64,000 nt of DNA from Frigoribacterium sp. PvP032 (lineage in GTDB: Bacteria; Actinomycetota; Actinomycetes; Actinomycetales; Microbacteriaceae): contig NZ_JAFIBM010000001.1 in the NCBI RefSeq assembly GCF_017833035.1, forward strand, positions 868,001 to 932,000, given 5' to 3'. Position numbers and translations under genes: made by a program. The number at the start of each line of letters is the position of its first letter. Within the stretch, counting starts at the first letter, position 1. Of this stretch, positions 25,246 to 33,851 are shown in pieces. Under the pieces are notes generated by a model. The model worked only from the letters and a program-made list of their open reading frames with translations, did no database searches and was not told the DNA's origin.

Positions 25246-26165
25246 CCGCCCTCGACACGCGCCCCGGTGCGGGCTCCCGACGAGGAGGCGCGGACCGCGA
25301 CCGCAGGACGCCCCGCCCCGGCGCCGCGCGTGCCTCGCGCGTGGGGAAGCTGCTGCCCACGATCGTGCTGCTGATCGGCGCGTTCTACTGCCTCGTGCCG
25401 GTCGGCTGGGTGTTCATCGCCTCGTCGAAGTCGCCGGGCGAGCTGTTCACGTCGTTCTCGTTCGCCCCCGGCACCGGCTTGCTCGGCAACCTCGGCGACC
25501 TGTTCGCCTACGAGGGCGGCCAGTACGGGCTGTGGGCCGCGAACTCGCTGCTCTACGCGGGTGTCGGCGGCGTGCTCTCGACGCTCGTCTCGACGATGGC
25601 GGGCTACGCCCTGGCCAAGTTCGCGTTCCGCGGGCGGAACCTGATCTTCTTCATGATCCTCGCGGGCGTGCTGATCCCGGGCATCACCCTGGCGATCCCG
25701 CAGTACATCCTGCTCAGCGAGATCGGGCTGGCGGGCGGGCCGATCTCGGTGCTGCTGCCGATCATCATCAGCCCGTTCGGCATCTACCTCTCGCGGGTGT
25801 TCGCGCAGTCGGCGGTGCCGCAGGAGATCCTCGAGGCGTCGCGCATCGACGGCGCGGGCGAGTGGCGGATCTTCCGGCACATCGTGCTGCCGATCATGGT
25901 GCCCGGCATGGTGACCGTGTTCCTGCTGCAGTTCGTCGGCATCTGGAACAACTTCCTGCTGCCGTTCGTGATGCTCAGCGACCAGGCCGACTACCCGCTC
26001 ACCGTCGGCCTCTACACGCTGCTGTCGAAGGGCTCCGGCGCGCCCGCGCTGTACTCGCTCGCCATCACCGGGGCAGCCGTGTCGATCATCCCGCTCACGC
26101 TGCTCGTGCTGTTCCTGCAGCGCTTCTGGCGGCTCGACCTGATCTCGGGAGGGCTGAAGGGCTGA
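25242..26165 (+). CDS. sugar ABC transporter permease (MalG type)
   Basis: A 307-residue membrane protein and partner of the preceding permease. The EAA loop reads EILEASRIDGAGEWRIFRHI. Membrane segments include FYCLVPVGWVFIASS and the C-terminal IIPLTLLVLFLQRFW. A basic, disordered N terminus of about 30 residues is typical. GTG start at 25242 overlaps the upstream stop. Confidence 0.92.
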   Translation: MTALDTRPGAGSRRGGADRDRRTPRPGAARASRVGKLLPTIVLLIGAFYCLVPVGWVFIASSKSPGELFTSFSFAPGTGLLGNLGDLFAYEGGQYGLWAANSLLYAGVGGVLSTLVSTMAGYALAKFAFRGRNLIFFMILAGVLIPGITLAIPQYILLSEIGLAGGPISVLLPIIISPFGIYLSRVFAQSAVPQEILEASRIDGAGEWRIFRHIVLPIMVPGMVTVFLLQFVGIWNNFLLPFVMLSDQADYPLTVGLYTLLSKGSGAPALYSLAITGAAVSIIPLTLLVLFLQRFWRLDLISGGLKG

Positions 26166-26263
26166 TGACCGAGCCGAACCGCACCTCCTCGGCCGTCAGC
26201 TCGCCGGCCACCACCTCCTCGACCCCCGCGTCCCGCGCGCGCCCGGAAGGCAGCACCGCATGA
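26165..26263 (+). CDS. possible 32-residue coupling ORF
   Basis: The ATG shares its A with the stop TGA of the MalG-type permease (TGATG), and its own stop overlaps the ATG of the GH31 gene (ATGA). The product is a Ser/Thr/Ala/Pro-rich 32-mer beginning MTEPNRTSS. It has no recognisable domain. It may exist only to carry ribosomes across the gap, since the GH31 start has just a weak GGAAGG-type site 12 bases upstream. Confidence 0.4.
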   Translation: MTEPNRTSSAVSSPATTSSTPASRARPEGSTA

Positions 26264-28479
26264 AGTTCACCGACGGCTACTGGGAGATCCTGCCCGGCGT
26301 CACCGCCCTCTACGCCCAGGAGGCGCACGACGTCTGGGAGCAGGACGGCGGCCTGGTCGCCTACGCCCCGACGAGGCGCATCGCGGGGCGCGGCGACACG
26401 CTCAACCGGCCGATGCTCACCGTGTCGCTGTCGTCGCCGGCCGAGGGCGTCATCCGCGTCCGCATCGACCACCACCAGGGCACGCGCGGCCGCGGCGGCT
26501 TCGACCTGCCGGGCGACGACGGCTCGCGGGTCGGCGAGGTGAGCGTCGTCGACGGCGTCGGCACGCTCACCTCGGGGGCGCTCACCGCGACCGTCTCCGA
26601 GGGCGCGCCCTGGTCGCTCGAGTTCAGCTCGGGCGGTGAACGGCTGACGGGCTCGGGGCACCGCTCCGTCGGGTACGTGACCGACGCCTCCGGCCGGTCG
26701 TTCGTGCACGAGCAGCTCGACCTGGGCGTCGGCGAGCACGTCTACGGGCTGGGGGAGCGCTTCGGACCGCTCGTCAAGAACGGCCAGACGGTCGAGATCT
26801 GGAACGCCGACGGCGGCACGTCGAGCGAGCAGTCGTACAAGAACGTGCCCTTCTACCTGACGAACAAGGGCTACGGGGTGCTCGTCGACGACCCCGGCGC
26901 GGTCTCGTTCGAGGTCGGCACCGAGTCGGTCGAGCGCGTGCAGTTCTCGGTCGAGGGCGAGTCGCTCGAGTACCTCGTGATCGCCGGCCCCACGGGCAAG
27001 GACGTGCTCGAGCGCTACACGGCGCTCGCCGGCCGCCCAGCCCTCGTCCCGGCCTGGAGCTACGGCCTGTGGCTGACGACGAGCTTCACGACCAGCTACG
27101 ACGAGGCCACGGTGACCTCGTTCATCGACGGGTTCGCCGAGCGCGACCTGCCGCTGTCGGCGTTCCACTTCGACTCGTTCTGGATGCGCGAGTTCCAGTG
27201 GACCGACTTCGTCTGGGACGACCGGGCGTTCCCCGACCCCGACGCGATGCTCGCCCGCCTGCACGACAGGGGCCTGCACACCTGCGTCTGGATCAACCCC
27301 TACATCGCGCAGCGCTCGCGGCTCTTCGCCGAGGGCGCGGCGGCCGGGTACCTGGTGAAGAAGGCGAACGGCGACGTCTGGCAGTGGGACATGTGGCAGG
27401 CCGGCATGGCGCTGGTCGACTTCACGAACCCGGAGGCGGTGGCCTGGTACCAGGGCCACCTGCGGCAGCTGACCGCGCAGGGCGTCGACTCGTTCAAGAC
27501 CGACTTCGGCGAGCGGATCCCCACCGACGTGGTGTGGCACGACGGCAGCCACCCGGAGGCGATGCACAACCTCTACGCGCAGCTCTACAACCGCGCGGTG
27601 CACGAGGTGCTCGTCGACGAGCGGGGCGAGCGCGACGCGGTCGTGTTCGCCCGCTCGGCGACAGTCGGCGGCCAGACGATGCCCGTGCACTGGGGCGGCG
27701 ACAACTCGTCGAGCCACGTGTCGATGGCCGAGACGCTGCGCGGCGGCCTGTCGCTGTCGATGGGCGGCTTCGGCTTCTGGGCGCACGACATGGGCGGCTT
27801 CGAGGGGCTGCCCGACGCGGGCGTCTTCAAGCGCTGGCTCGCGTTCGGCCTGCTCTCGTCGCACTCGCGCCTGCACGGCTCGAGCTCGTACCGGGTGCCG
27901 TGGCTGTTCGACGACGAGGCCGTCGACGTCACGCGGTCGTTCACGAAGCTCAAGCTGTCGCTGATGCCGTACCTGTTCCAGGCGGGCGTCGAGGCCCATG
28001 AGAGGGGCATCCCGGTGATGCGGCCGATGGTGCTCGAGTTCGACCGCGACCGCGCCGTGGTGCACGTCGACACGCAGTACATGCTCGGCCCCGACCTGCT
28101 CGTCGCGCCTGTCTTCTCGGCCGACGGCAGCGTCGAGGTGTACCTGCCGCACGGCCGTTGGACGAGCTGGTTCACCGGCGAGGTCGTCGAGGGCGGGTCG
28201 TGGCGCACCGAGCGGCACGGCTTCGACACCCTGCCGCTGTACGTCCGCGAGGGCGCCGTCGTGCCCGTCGGCGCCCGGGACGACCGACCCGACTACGACT
28301 ACCTCGACGGGCTCACGCTGCACGTGTTCCCTGGCCCCGACGGCGTGCGCGAGGTCACGGTGACCGACCAGGCGACGGCGTCGCCGACCGTCTTCCGCGT
28401 CGAGCGACGAGGAGGCGCGGTGGAGGTGACCGGGCCGGAGGGCGCGACCCTGCCTGCGGTCGTGGTGCGCGCCTCCTAG
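26260..28479 (+). CDS. yicI: alpha-xylosidase, glycoside hydrolase family 31
   Basis: A 739-residue GH31 enzyme of the YicI type that removes alpha-1,6-xylose from xyloglucan oligosaccharides. It starts MKFTDGYW and shows VGEHVYGLGERFGPLVKNG, WGYG-like SYGLWLTTSFTTSYDEATV and the catalytic segment DSFKTDFGERIPTDV. In that segment D415 aligns with the known nucleophile D416 of E. coli YicI. RSATVGGQTMPVHWGGDN supplies the acid region. No signal peptide, so it acts in the cytoplasm on imported sugars. It is the last gene of the operon and is followed by a hairpin. Confidence 0.92.
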   Translation: MKFTDGYWEILPGVTALYAQEAHDVWEQDGGLVAYAPTRRIAGRGDTLNRPMLTVSLSSPAEGVIRVRIDHHQGTRGRGGFDLPGDDGSRVGEVSVVDGVGTLTSGALTATVSEGAPWSLEFSSGGERLTGSGHRSVGYVTDASGRSFVHEQLDLGVGEHVYGLGERFGPLVKNGQTVEIWNADGGTSSEQSYKNVPFYLTNKGYGVLVDDPGAVSFEVGTESVERVQFSVEGESLEYLVIAGPTGKDVLERYTALAGRPALVPAWSYGLWLTTSFTTSYDEATVTSFIDGFAERDLPLSAFHFDSFWMREFQWTDFVWDDRAFPDPDAMLARLHDRGLHTCVWINPYIAQRSRLFAEGAAAGYLVKKANGDVWQWDMWQAGMALVDFTNPEAVAWYQGHLRQLTAQGVDSFKTDFGERIPTDVVWHDGSHPEAMHNLYAQLYNRAVHEVLVDERGERDAVVFARSATVGGQTMPVHWGGDNSSSHVSMAETLRGGLSLSMGGFGFWAHDMGGFEGLPDAGVFKRWLAFGLLSSHSRLHGSSSYRVPWLFDDEAVDVTRSFTKLKLSLMPYLFQAGVEAHERGIPVMRPMVLEFDRDRAVVHVDTQYMLGPDLLVAPVFSADGSVEVYLPHGRWTSWFTGEVVEGGSWRTERHGFDTLPLYVREGAVVPVGARDDRPDYDYLDGLTLHVFPGPDGVREVTVTDQATASPTVFRVERRGGAVEVTGPEGATLPAVVVRAS

Positions 28480-28500
28480 GCTCGCTCGCCCTGCCGCCGG

Positions 28501-28532
28501 CCGGGCTGGCCCTCGACCGGGGGCCAGCCCGG
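28501..28532 (+). terminator. operon terminator after GH31
   Basis: CCGGGCTGGCCC (28501-28512) pairs perfectly with GGGCCAGCCCGG (28521-28532), 22 bases after the GH31 stop. No T-run follows. Confidence 0.75.
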
Positions 28533-28599
28533 GTACGCCGCGACGCCACCGGCCGGGGTACGTGCTGCCGCGTGCCCGCCGAGAGAACCGGCGCGATCA

Positions 28600-28628
28600 T
28601 TGTGCTAGTTACGAGAAGCGCGTATATC
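28600..28628 (+). promoter_or_regulatory. candidate sigma-70 promoter of the ice-binding gene
   Basis: TTGTGC (28600-28605), a 17-base spacer and TATATC (28623-28628) form a plausible -35/-10 pair in an unusually AT-rich patch 73 bases before the ATG. Confidence 0.55.
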
Positions 28629-28700
28629 TCAGGTAACGGGGAACACCAGCACGTCCGACACGTGTGGTCTGGTGCCTCCTCTCCGCAGTCAGGTGCCGCC

Positions 28701-29987
28701 ATGGCCCGCACGACGTCCACCCTCCCCTTCGCGCGGACGGCCGTCGTGATCGGCGTCGCCGCCGCCCTCACGCTCACGGCCGCGCTGCCGGCCCAGGCAG
28801 ACACGGTCATCGGCGGCCCGGTGGGGCTCGGCACCGCCGCGACCTACGGCGTGCTCGCGAGCTCGGCGATCACCAACACCGGCCCCAGCGTCGTCGAGGG
28901 CGACATCGGCGTGAGCGCCGAGGGCGCGATCACCGGGTTCGACCCCGCGACGGGCCCCGGCGTGATCGCGCCAGGAGGCGTCGTGCACGTCAACGACGCC
29001 GCCTCGGCCCAGGCGCAGGCCGACCTCACGACCGCCTACGACGTCGCACGGTCGCTGACCCCGCAGGAGTCCGGCATCACCGAGCTGGCGAACCGGTCGC
29101 TGACCCCAGGCGTGTACTCGGGCGGCGAGGTCGCGCTGTCCGAGAACGGCACCCTGACCTTCGCCGGCACAGCGGAGTCGGTCTGGGTGATCCAGGCGGC
29201 GAGCAGCCTCACGATCGGCTCGGCGACGTCGATGATCCTGCCTCCCGGCGCGAGTGCCTGCAACGTCTTCTGGCAGGTCGGCAGCTCGGCCACCATCGGC
29301 AGCGGATCGCAGTTCCGAGGCACCGTCCTCGCGCAGACCTCCGTCAGCGTGAACGACGGCACGACCGTCATCGGCCGCCTCCTCGCCCGCACCGGAGCCG
29401 TCACGCTCATCAACGACGCGATCACCGTGCCGCAGGACTGCGCGGCCGGCGACGTGACCAGCAACCCGACCATCACCTCCGGCGCCCCCACGACCGCCAC
29501 GGCGGGCACGCCGTACACGTTCCCCGTGACGGCCTCCGGCGCCCCCTCGCCGACCTTCACCGTGACCGCGGGCACCCTGCCTGCCGGGCTGAGCCTCGAC
29601 TCGACCACCGGAGTCATCTCGGGCACGCCCACCACGCCCGGCTCGACGACCGTGACGATCACCGCGTCCAACGGCGAGGCGCCCGTCGACAGCGAGACGT
29701 ACGTCGTCACGGTCGACGCGGCAGCCGTCGTGCCGCCGGTCGTCGTGCCGCCGGTGACGCCGCCCGTGACGACGCCGCCGGTCACGACGCCGCCGGTCAC
29801 GCCTGCCGTGCCCGTCACGCCCGTCGCCGACCGCACGCGCGGACAGCTGTCCGCAGGGCGCCTCGCGAACACGGGCGCCGAGAGCACGGCGCCCGCCCTC
29901 GTTGCCGGGCTGGCGCTGCTGTCGGGCGTCGCCCTCGTCGTCACCGCGTCGGTGCGCCGACGTCGCGGCGCGCACGTCGCCCGCTGA
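28701..29987 (+). CDS. ice-binding-like (DUF3494) wall-anchored protein
   Basis: A 428-residue exported protein. A signal peptide ends at AQAD, then a DUF3494 ice-binding-like beta-helix spans about 35-245 (LGTAATYGVLASSAITNTGPS, VVEGDIGVS, LTPGVYSGG, VFWQVGSSATIG, RGTVLAQTSVSVN). An Ig-like putative-Ig domain follows (TLPAGLSLDSTTGVISGTP), then a Pro/Val/Thr-rich wall-spanning stretch. The C terminus is LANTG (388-392), a membrane segment and RRRR, a sortase signal. DUF3494 proteins bind ice or help adhesion to it, which is established for several cold-adapted microbes. The wall anchoring suggests display of the domain at the surface. Confidence 0.88.
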   Translation: MARTTSTLPFARTAVVIGVAAALTLTAALPAQADTVIGGPVGLGTAATYGVLASSAITNTGPSVVEGDIGVSAEGAITGFDPATGPGVIAPGGVVHVNDAASAQAQADLTTAYDVARSLTPQESGITELANRSLTPGVYSGGEVALSENGTLTFAGTAESVWVIQAASSLTIGSATSMILPPGASACNVFWQVGSSATIGSGSQFRGTVLAQTSVSVNDGTTVIGRLLARTGAVTLINDAITVPQDCAAGDVTSNPTITSGAPTTATAGTPYTFPVTASGAPSPTFTVTAGTLPAGLSLDSTTGVISGTPTTPGSTTVTITASNGEAPVDSETYVVTVDAAAVVPPVVVPPVTPPVTTPPVTTPPVTPAVPVTPVADRTRGQLSAGRLANTGAESTAPALVAGLALLSGVALVVTASVRRRRGAHVAR

Positions 29988-29992
29988 TCCGT

Positions 29993-30085
29993 CCGGCCGG
30001 TCGGTCGATCGGCTGGTCGGTAGGTCGGCCCGAGGTCGGCCCGGCCGGCTGACCGGTCGGCCCGGCCGGCTGACCGGTCGGCTGG
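29993..30085. repeat. GGCCGGTCGG-rich tandem repeats
   Basis: Two exact 21-bp units (30040-30060 and 30061-30081), with degenerate CGGTCGG copies before them, fill most of the gap between the ice-binding gene and the MarR gene. Confidence 0.75.
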
Positions 30086-30184
30086 TCGCGCCGCGGTCGT
30101 GGCCGAGCCGCACCTGTGCTTGCATGGGCGCCTGCGGATGTCGACTCCCGACCCGGATGCTCGCGGACCGATCGAGAGGCCCTG

Positions 30185-30724
30185 ATGAGCGACGAGACGA
30201 CCGTGACCTCCGACGCTGACGAGGGGGCGCCTCCTCCAGTCGGGCACGAGGTGCGGACCGAGGGCGACAGCGGCGTCCTCGCCGCCATCTACGCCATGCA
30301 GGACGCCGAGGCGCTCTTCCGCGCCAGGCTCCGCAAGAAGCTGGGGATCGGCGCGAGCGAGCTCGCCGCCGTCCAGTTCCTGGCGCGGCTCGAGCTGCGC
30401 GGTGCCGACGCCCGGCCCGTCGACGTGGCCGCCCACCTCGGGATCTCGACGAGTGCGATCTCGCCGGTGGTCGTCCGGCTCGAGGGGCGCGGCTACGTCA
30501 TCCGGCGGCCCGACCCGGCCGACGGCCGCGGGATCCGGCTCGCGCTGACCCCGGCGGTGCACGCCGCCGTGTTGGCGGCTGCCGGCGGCGGCAGCCTCGG
30601 GGCCCTGACGGCGGTCGCCGGCCTGGGCGACGTCGAGTCACGCCGGCTCGTCGCCTTGCTGGCGGGGGTCACGTCGGGCTACGCCGGAGGGGCCGCGCCC
30701 GACGTGCTGCTGCCTGCGAGCTGA
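30185..30724 (+). CDS. MarR family transcriptional regulator
   Basis: A 179-residue winged-helix protein. The recognition region is DVAAHLGISTSAISPVVVRL, followed by the wing RGYVIRRPDPADGRGIRLALTP, both typical of MarR. An acidic N-terminal extension of about 25 residues is unusual. It is flanked by repeats, with no obvious partner gene, so the target is unknown. Confidence 0.85.
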   Translation: MSDETTVTSDADEGAPPPVGHEVRTEGDSGVLAAIYAMQDAEALFRARLRKKLGIGASELAAVQFLARLELRGADARPVDVAAHLGISTSAISPVVVRLEGRGYVIRRPDPADGRGIRLALTPAVHAAVLAAAGGGSLGALTAVAGLGDVESRRLVALLAGVTSGYAGGAAPDVLLPAS

Positions 30725-30744
30725 CCGGCCCGGGCCGCGGCTGC

Positions 30745-30806
30745 CGCATCACGTCCCGAGCATCACGTCGCGTCGCGGCGGGACGCGATGCTCGGAACCC
30801 GATGCG
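30745..30806. repeat. palindromic element with two nested stems
   Basis: CCGAGCATC (30756-30764) pairs with GATGCTCGG (30787-30795), and outer CGCATC with GATGCG. It lies after the MarR gene in a tandem gap; 30725-31021 holds nothing else clear. Confidence 0.7.
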
Positions 30807-31021
30807 ACACGGGCCGCGGTGCGGGCACCGCCGGGCAGGCCCGTGCTCTGGGGTGGTGACGTGGGGTCGTCGGTGCGAGAAGATGACGTCGCGACATCCC
30901 CGTGCCTGCACCTACGTGCCCGCACCTCCGTGACGAACCGGCTCGCCGCGACGTCCTGAGAGAGGCGGGTCCGCCTCACCAGCGGGCGGCGCCGGCCGGG
31001 AACGGACCAGGAGAACCACTC

Positions 31022-32095
31022 ATGACCAGCACCGAGACCACCGACGTCACCGAGATGAGCGACGTCACCGGGATGAGCGACGCTCGGACCGCCGCGGCCG
31101 CCGCCGCCGACTTCGACACGGATCACGTCGTCGCCGTCGGCCCCGACGCGGAGCCGACCTTCGAGAAGGTCCAGTTCGCGACCGACGACCTCGAGGAGGC
31201 GCGCCGCAGCCTCGAGAGCGTGCTCGACGGCCGTCAGTTCCGGGCACGCCTCGCGGGGGAGCCGTTCGTCTCCCGCTTCGCCTCCGCGGGCGACTCACGC
31301 CTGAGCCTGCAGACCGGCACCTTCACCGCGCATCTCCAGGGCGTGATCCCGTGGTCGCGCGACTACGTCATGTCGTGGTTCCGCTCCGGGTCGGTGACCG
31401 TCGACTACCCGGTCGGACAGCTGACGAGCCAGGGCTCGCGACCGTTCCTCACGCCGAGCGAGACGTCGTTCGCGTTCTCGATGACGCCGCACCGGCACGG
31501 CATCGTCCACGTCGACGCGGCGTTCCTCGAGGCGGTCGCCACCGAGCGGCACGCGGGGCCGCCGCAGCGGATCGTCTTCGACTACGCCGCCGTGCCGACG
31601 GACGAGGCGCTCGACGCGTGGCGGACGACCCTCGGCGAGGTGACCCCGTTGATCGTCGGCGAGGAGACGCCCGCGCTGGCCCGCCACGCCGCCCAGCAGG
31701 CGCTCGTCCGGGGCATGCTCGACCTGTTCCCCTGGCGGGCGGTGGACGTCCCCGACACCCTGCGGACCGAACGCACCCGACGCCTCCGCCAGGCTGCCGA
31801 GTACGTGCACGCCTACGCCGACCGGGCCATCACCTCCGCCGACATCGCGACCGCGGCGGGCATGCACACCCGCACCCTGCAGCTGCTCATGAGCGAGCAC
31901 CTCGGCTCGAGCCCGACGAACTACGTGCGGCACGTCCGCCTCGACCGTGCCCGGCAGGACCTGCTGTCGTCCGAGCCCGGCTCGGTGCTCGTGTCGGACG
32001 TCGCCCGCAGGTGGGGCTTCGGCAACCTCGGGCGCTTCTCCGCGTCGTACTCGGCGCGGTTCGGCGAGTACCCGCGCGACACGCTCGCGCGCTGA
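31022..32095 (+). CDS. AraC family transcriptional regulator (paralogue 1)
   Basis: A 357-residue protein. Residues about 40-230 form the ligand-sensing beta domain of the AraC-binding-like type (SLQTGTFTAHLQGVIPWSRDYVMSWFRSGSV). Residues 255-357 are the double HTH: TSADIATAAGMHTRTLQLLMS and SVLVSDVARRWGFGNLGRFS, ending FGEYPRDTLAR. ATG at 31022 follows an AGGAG site. It is clearly related to the minus-strand AraC gene at 34015, which shares the terminal WGFGNLGRFSASY and EYPRDTLAR. Confidence 0.88.
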   Translation: MTSTETTDVTEMSDVTGMSDARTAAAAAADFDTDHVVAVGPDAEPTFEKVQFATDDLEEARRSLESVLDGRQFRARLAGEPFVSRFASAGDSRLSLQTGTFTAHLQGVIPWSRDYVMSWFRSGSVTVDYPVGQLTSQGSRPFLTPSETSFAFSMTPHRHGIVHVDAAFLEAVATERHAGPPQRIVFDYAAVPTDEALDAWRTTLGEVTPLIVGEETPALARHAAQQALVRGMLDLFPWRAVDVPDTLRTERTRRLRQAAEYVHAYADRAITSADIATAAGMHTRTLQLLMSEHLGSSPTNYVRHVRLDRARQDLLSSEPGSVLVSDVARRWGFGNLGRFSASYSARFGEYPRDTLAR

Positions 32096-32270
32096 CCGCG
32101 TCGCGTCGCGGGGCGTCCTGCGGCGGCCGGCCCGCGCCTCCTCGGGTGCCCTGTGGTGGCCGGCACGCGCATCCTCGGGTGTCCTGTGGTGCCCTGCCCG
32201 CGCCTCCTCGGGGCGAGGTTCACAGCGGGCTCGGGGCGCCCTTGCGGCAGGCGGGCGTACGGTCCGCGAC

Positions 32271-32468
32271 ATGAGCACAGACGACAAGTCCGCCGAGACG
32301 ATGACCAGCCCGATGATGGACGGCGCCGAGGAGGCGACGGCCGAGGAGAAGACGGACGGCCTGTCCGAGCAGGCCGAGGCCGACCACCGCGACGGAGGCG
32401 GCACCGGCAGCCGCGAGGACGACGTGCGCGAGCGCGCCGCGCAGCACGACGCGCAGTCGGACGTCTAG
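32271..32468 (+). CDS. small acidic protein of unknown function
   Basis: A 65-residue, highly charged, Asp/Glu-rich product (MSTDDKSAETMTS at the start, REDDVRERAAQHDAQSDV at the end) with no membrane segment or recognisable domain. Its composition suggests an intrinsically disordered protein. It ends 43 bases before a strong hairpin. Called from codon pattern and isolated position; moderate certainty that it is expressed. Confidence 0.55.
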   Translation: MSTDDKSAETMTSPMMDGAEEATAEEKTDGLSEQAEADHRDGGGTGSREDDVRERAAQHDAQSDV

Positions 32469-32511
32469 CCGCAGGCTGAGCCGCACCGCACCGCACCGCA
32501 CCGCATCGCGC

Positions 32512-32553
32512 TTCGTGCACTGCACCGGTTCCAGACCCGGTGCAGTGTACGAA
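32512..32553. terminator. bidirectional hairpin between convergent genes
   Basis: Arms TTCGTGCACTGCACCGG (32512-32528) and CCGGTGCAGTGTACGAA (32537-32553) pair with one mismatch, between the small acidic protein gene and the BLUF gene. A CCGCA tandem repeat (about 32481-32505) lies just before it. Confidence 0.8.
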
Positions 32554-32592
32554 ACGAGGTGCGGTGTCGTGCGTCCGGCAGAGCCTGGGACG

Positions 32593-33024
32593 TCAGGCGC
32601 CCGCGGGCACCGGCGCGCGGAACCAGTCGAGCAGCGCGCGCACCGCAGGGTCGAGGTCGGGCCGGCGACGTGAGCCGTCGAGAGCAGCGCCGGTGACGTC
32701 CGCGTAGCCCGGGATCGCCCCGGCGAGCTCGTCGGTCGTGGGGCGGTAGCCCATCGACCAGTCGCCGAAGCGGGGCTCGTCGATCGACTCGCGCAGCAGC
32801 TCGACCACGTCGGTGTGCCGCGGATCGGCGGCGATGAGCTCGTAGCGGGCCTGCACGACGTCGTCGGGCCCCTCGAGCACCTGGACGAAGCGCCCCTGCT
32901 TGTGCATCAGGAATCCCGACAGCCCGAGCCGGCGGTTGTTCGCGCGGCTGTTCATGAGCAGGGTGGCGAGGTCGCCGTCGGTGTAGGGGACGCGCGAGGC
33001 GCTGGTGTAGACGATCGAGAGCAT
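32593..33024 (-). CDS. BLUF-domain blue-light photoreceptor
   Basis: A 143-residue flavin-binding light sensor. The flavin-contact residues of the family are all present: Y6 (SIVYTSAS), N30 (RANNRRLGLSG), Q48 (RFVQVLEGPDD), and the W89/M91 pair in GDWSMGYR. The rest of the protein is a short C-terminal extension with no output domain. It is a stand-alone BLUF protein, which normally works by protein-protein contact. The partner is unknown; a photolyase is encoded 19 kb away. Confidence 0.9.
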   Translation of the reverse strand: MLSIVYTSASRVPYTDGDLATLLMNSRANNRRLGLSGFLMHKQGRFVQVLEGPDDVVQARYELIAADPRHTDVVELLRESIDEPRFGDWSMGYRPTTDELAGAIPGYADVTGAALDGSRRRPDLDPAVRALLDWFRAPVPAGA

Positions 33025-33168
33025 GGGGGCCTTTCGGGGGATCCCTCGAGCTTGCCCGTCGTGCCGCGAGTCGTCACGCCCCAGTCAGGGGGCGGCGCGG
33101 GTGCGCCCCTGCCCGCACCCGCGACCCGCACCCGTGGCTGCCGCACATCCCGCCCGCGCCCGCGCCCG

Positions 33169-33230
33169 CACCCGCTGAACCCGCGCACACCCGTCAGCGC
33201 GCGCGAGGGTCCACGCGGGTTCAGCGGGTG
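33169..33230. repeat. palindromic element, family A copy 2
   Basis: CACCCGCTGAACCCGCG (33169-33185) and CGCGGGTTCAGCGGGTG (33214-33230) are 17-base perfect arms around the shared GCGCGCGAGGGT core. The stop codon of the neighbouring minus-strand gene (33221-33223) lies in the right arm. Confidence 0.85.
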
Positions 33231-33652
33231 TCGACCGTGCGCCGTGACCGGCGACGGCCGCGCAGCAGGATGGCCAGGTACGCGAGGGCGCTGGCGCCGC
33301 ACAAGGCGCTGCCGGTCCAGGCCACCGCTGCCGGGCCGTGGTCGAAGACGGCGCCGAGCACGAACGACAGGCCGACCGCGAAGGAGGTGAGCAGCAGTGA
33401 GAGGACCGGCTCCAGCCACGCCGGGCCGAGCAGTGCGGCTCGGGAGGTGTCGCGTCCCTCGTCGGCACGGCTCCGGGCGTCGTCCAGGCGGTCGCGGATC
33501 GTGAGGCCGATGACGGGGCCCCAGAAGGCGACGACTGCGGGCTGGCCCACCTGGGACGCGACGATCACGACGATCGAGGCCACCGCCCCGGCGACGTACC
33601 ACCACGGGAACACGCGGCTGACGGGGACCGCGCGAGCGGACCTCCCGGTCAC
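33221..33652 (-). CDS. small membrane protein of unknown function
   Basis: A 143-residue protein with about four hydrophobic segments (WWYVAGAVASIVVIVASQVG, VVAFWGPVIGLTI, PVLSLLLTSFAVGLSFVLG, ALCGASALAYLAILL) and a basic tail RGRRRSRRTVDTR. The last few codons and the stop are supplied by a family-A palindrome, so the C terminus may have been changed by that element. GTG at 33652 chosen; no strong ribosome site is visible. No family recognised. Confidence 0.6.
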   Translation of the reverse strand: MTGRSARAVPVSRVFPWWYVAGAVASIVVIVASQVGQPAVVAFWGPVIGLTIRDRLDDARSRADEGRDTSRAALLGPAWLEPVLSLLLTSFAVGLSFVLGAVFDHGPAAVAWTGSALCGASALAYLAILLRGRRRSRRTVDTR

Positions 33653-33723
33653 GCCGAGCTCGCAGTCAAGGGCACGTCTCCACGCTAGCCGCCTCCCACC
33701 CGCGAGGTGGCTGCTGAGTGCCC

Positions 33724-33787
33724 GCACCCGCGCGAACCGCGCACACCCGTCGGCGCGCGGCAGGGTGCGCGCGGGTTCTGCGGGTGC
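33724..33787. repeat. palindromic element, family A copy 3
   Basis: GCACCCGC and GCGGGTGC ends with CGAACCGCGC / GCGCGCGGGTTC inner arms. It is the first of two copies in the gene-free 33653-34014 interval. Confidence 0.8.
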
Positions 33788-33794
33788 CGACGCC

Positions 33795-33851
33795 GCAAGC
33801 CGCCGCACCGTCCGCAAGCCGCCGCACCGTCCGCGTGCCGCCGCACCGTCC
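33795..33851. repeat. 19-bp tandem repeat, three copies
   Basis: Units GCAAGCCGCCGCACCGTCC (twice) and a one-to-two base variant lie exactly between family-A copies 3 and 4. Confidence 0.85.

Noticed and set aside
33795-33851. CRISPR-like array from the 19-bp repeats
   Set aside because: Units are contiguous with no spacers and there are no cas genes nearby.
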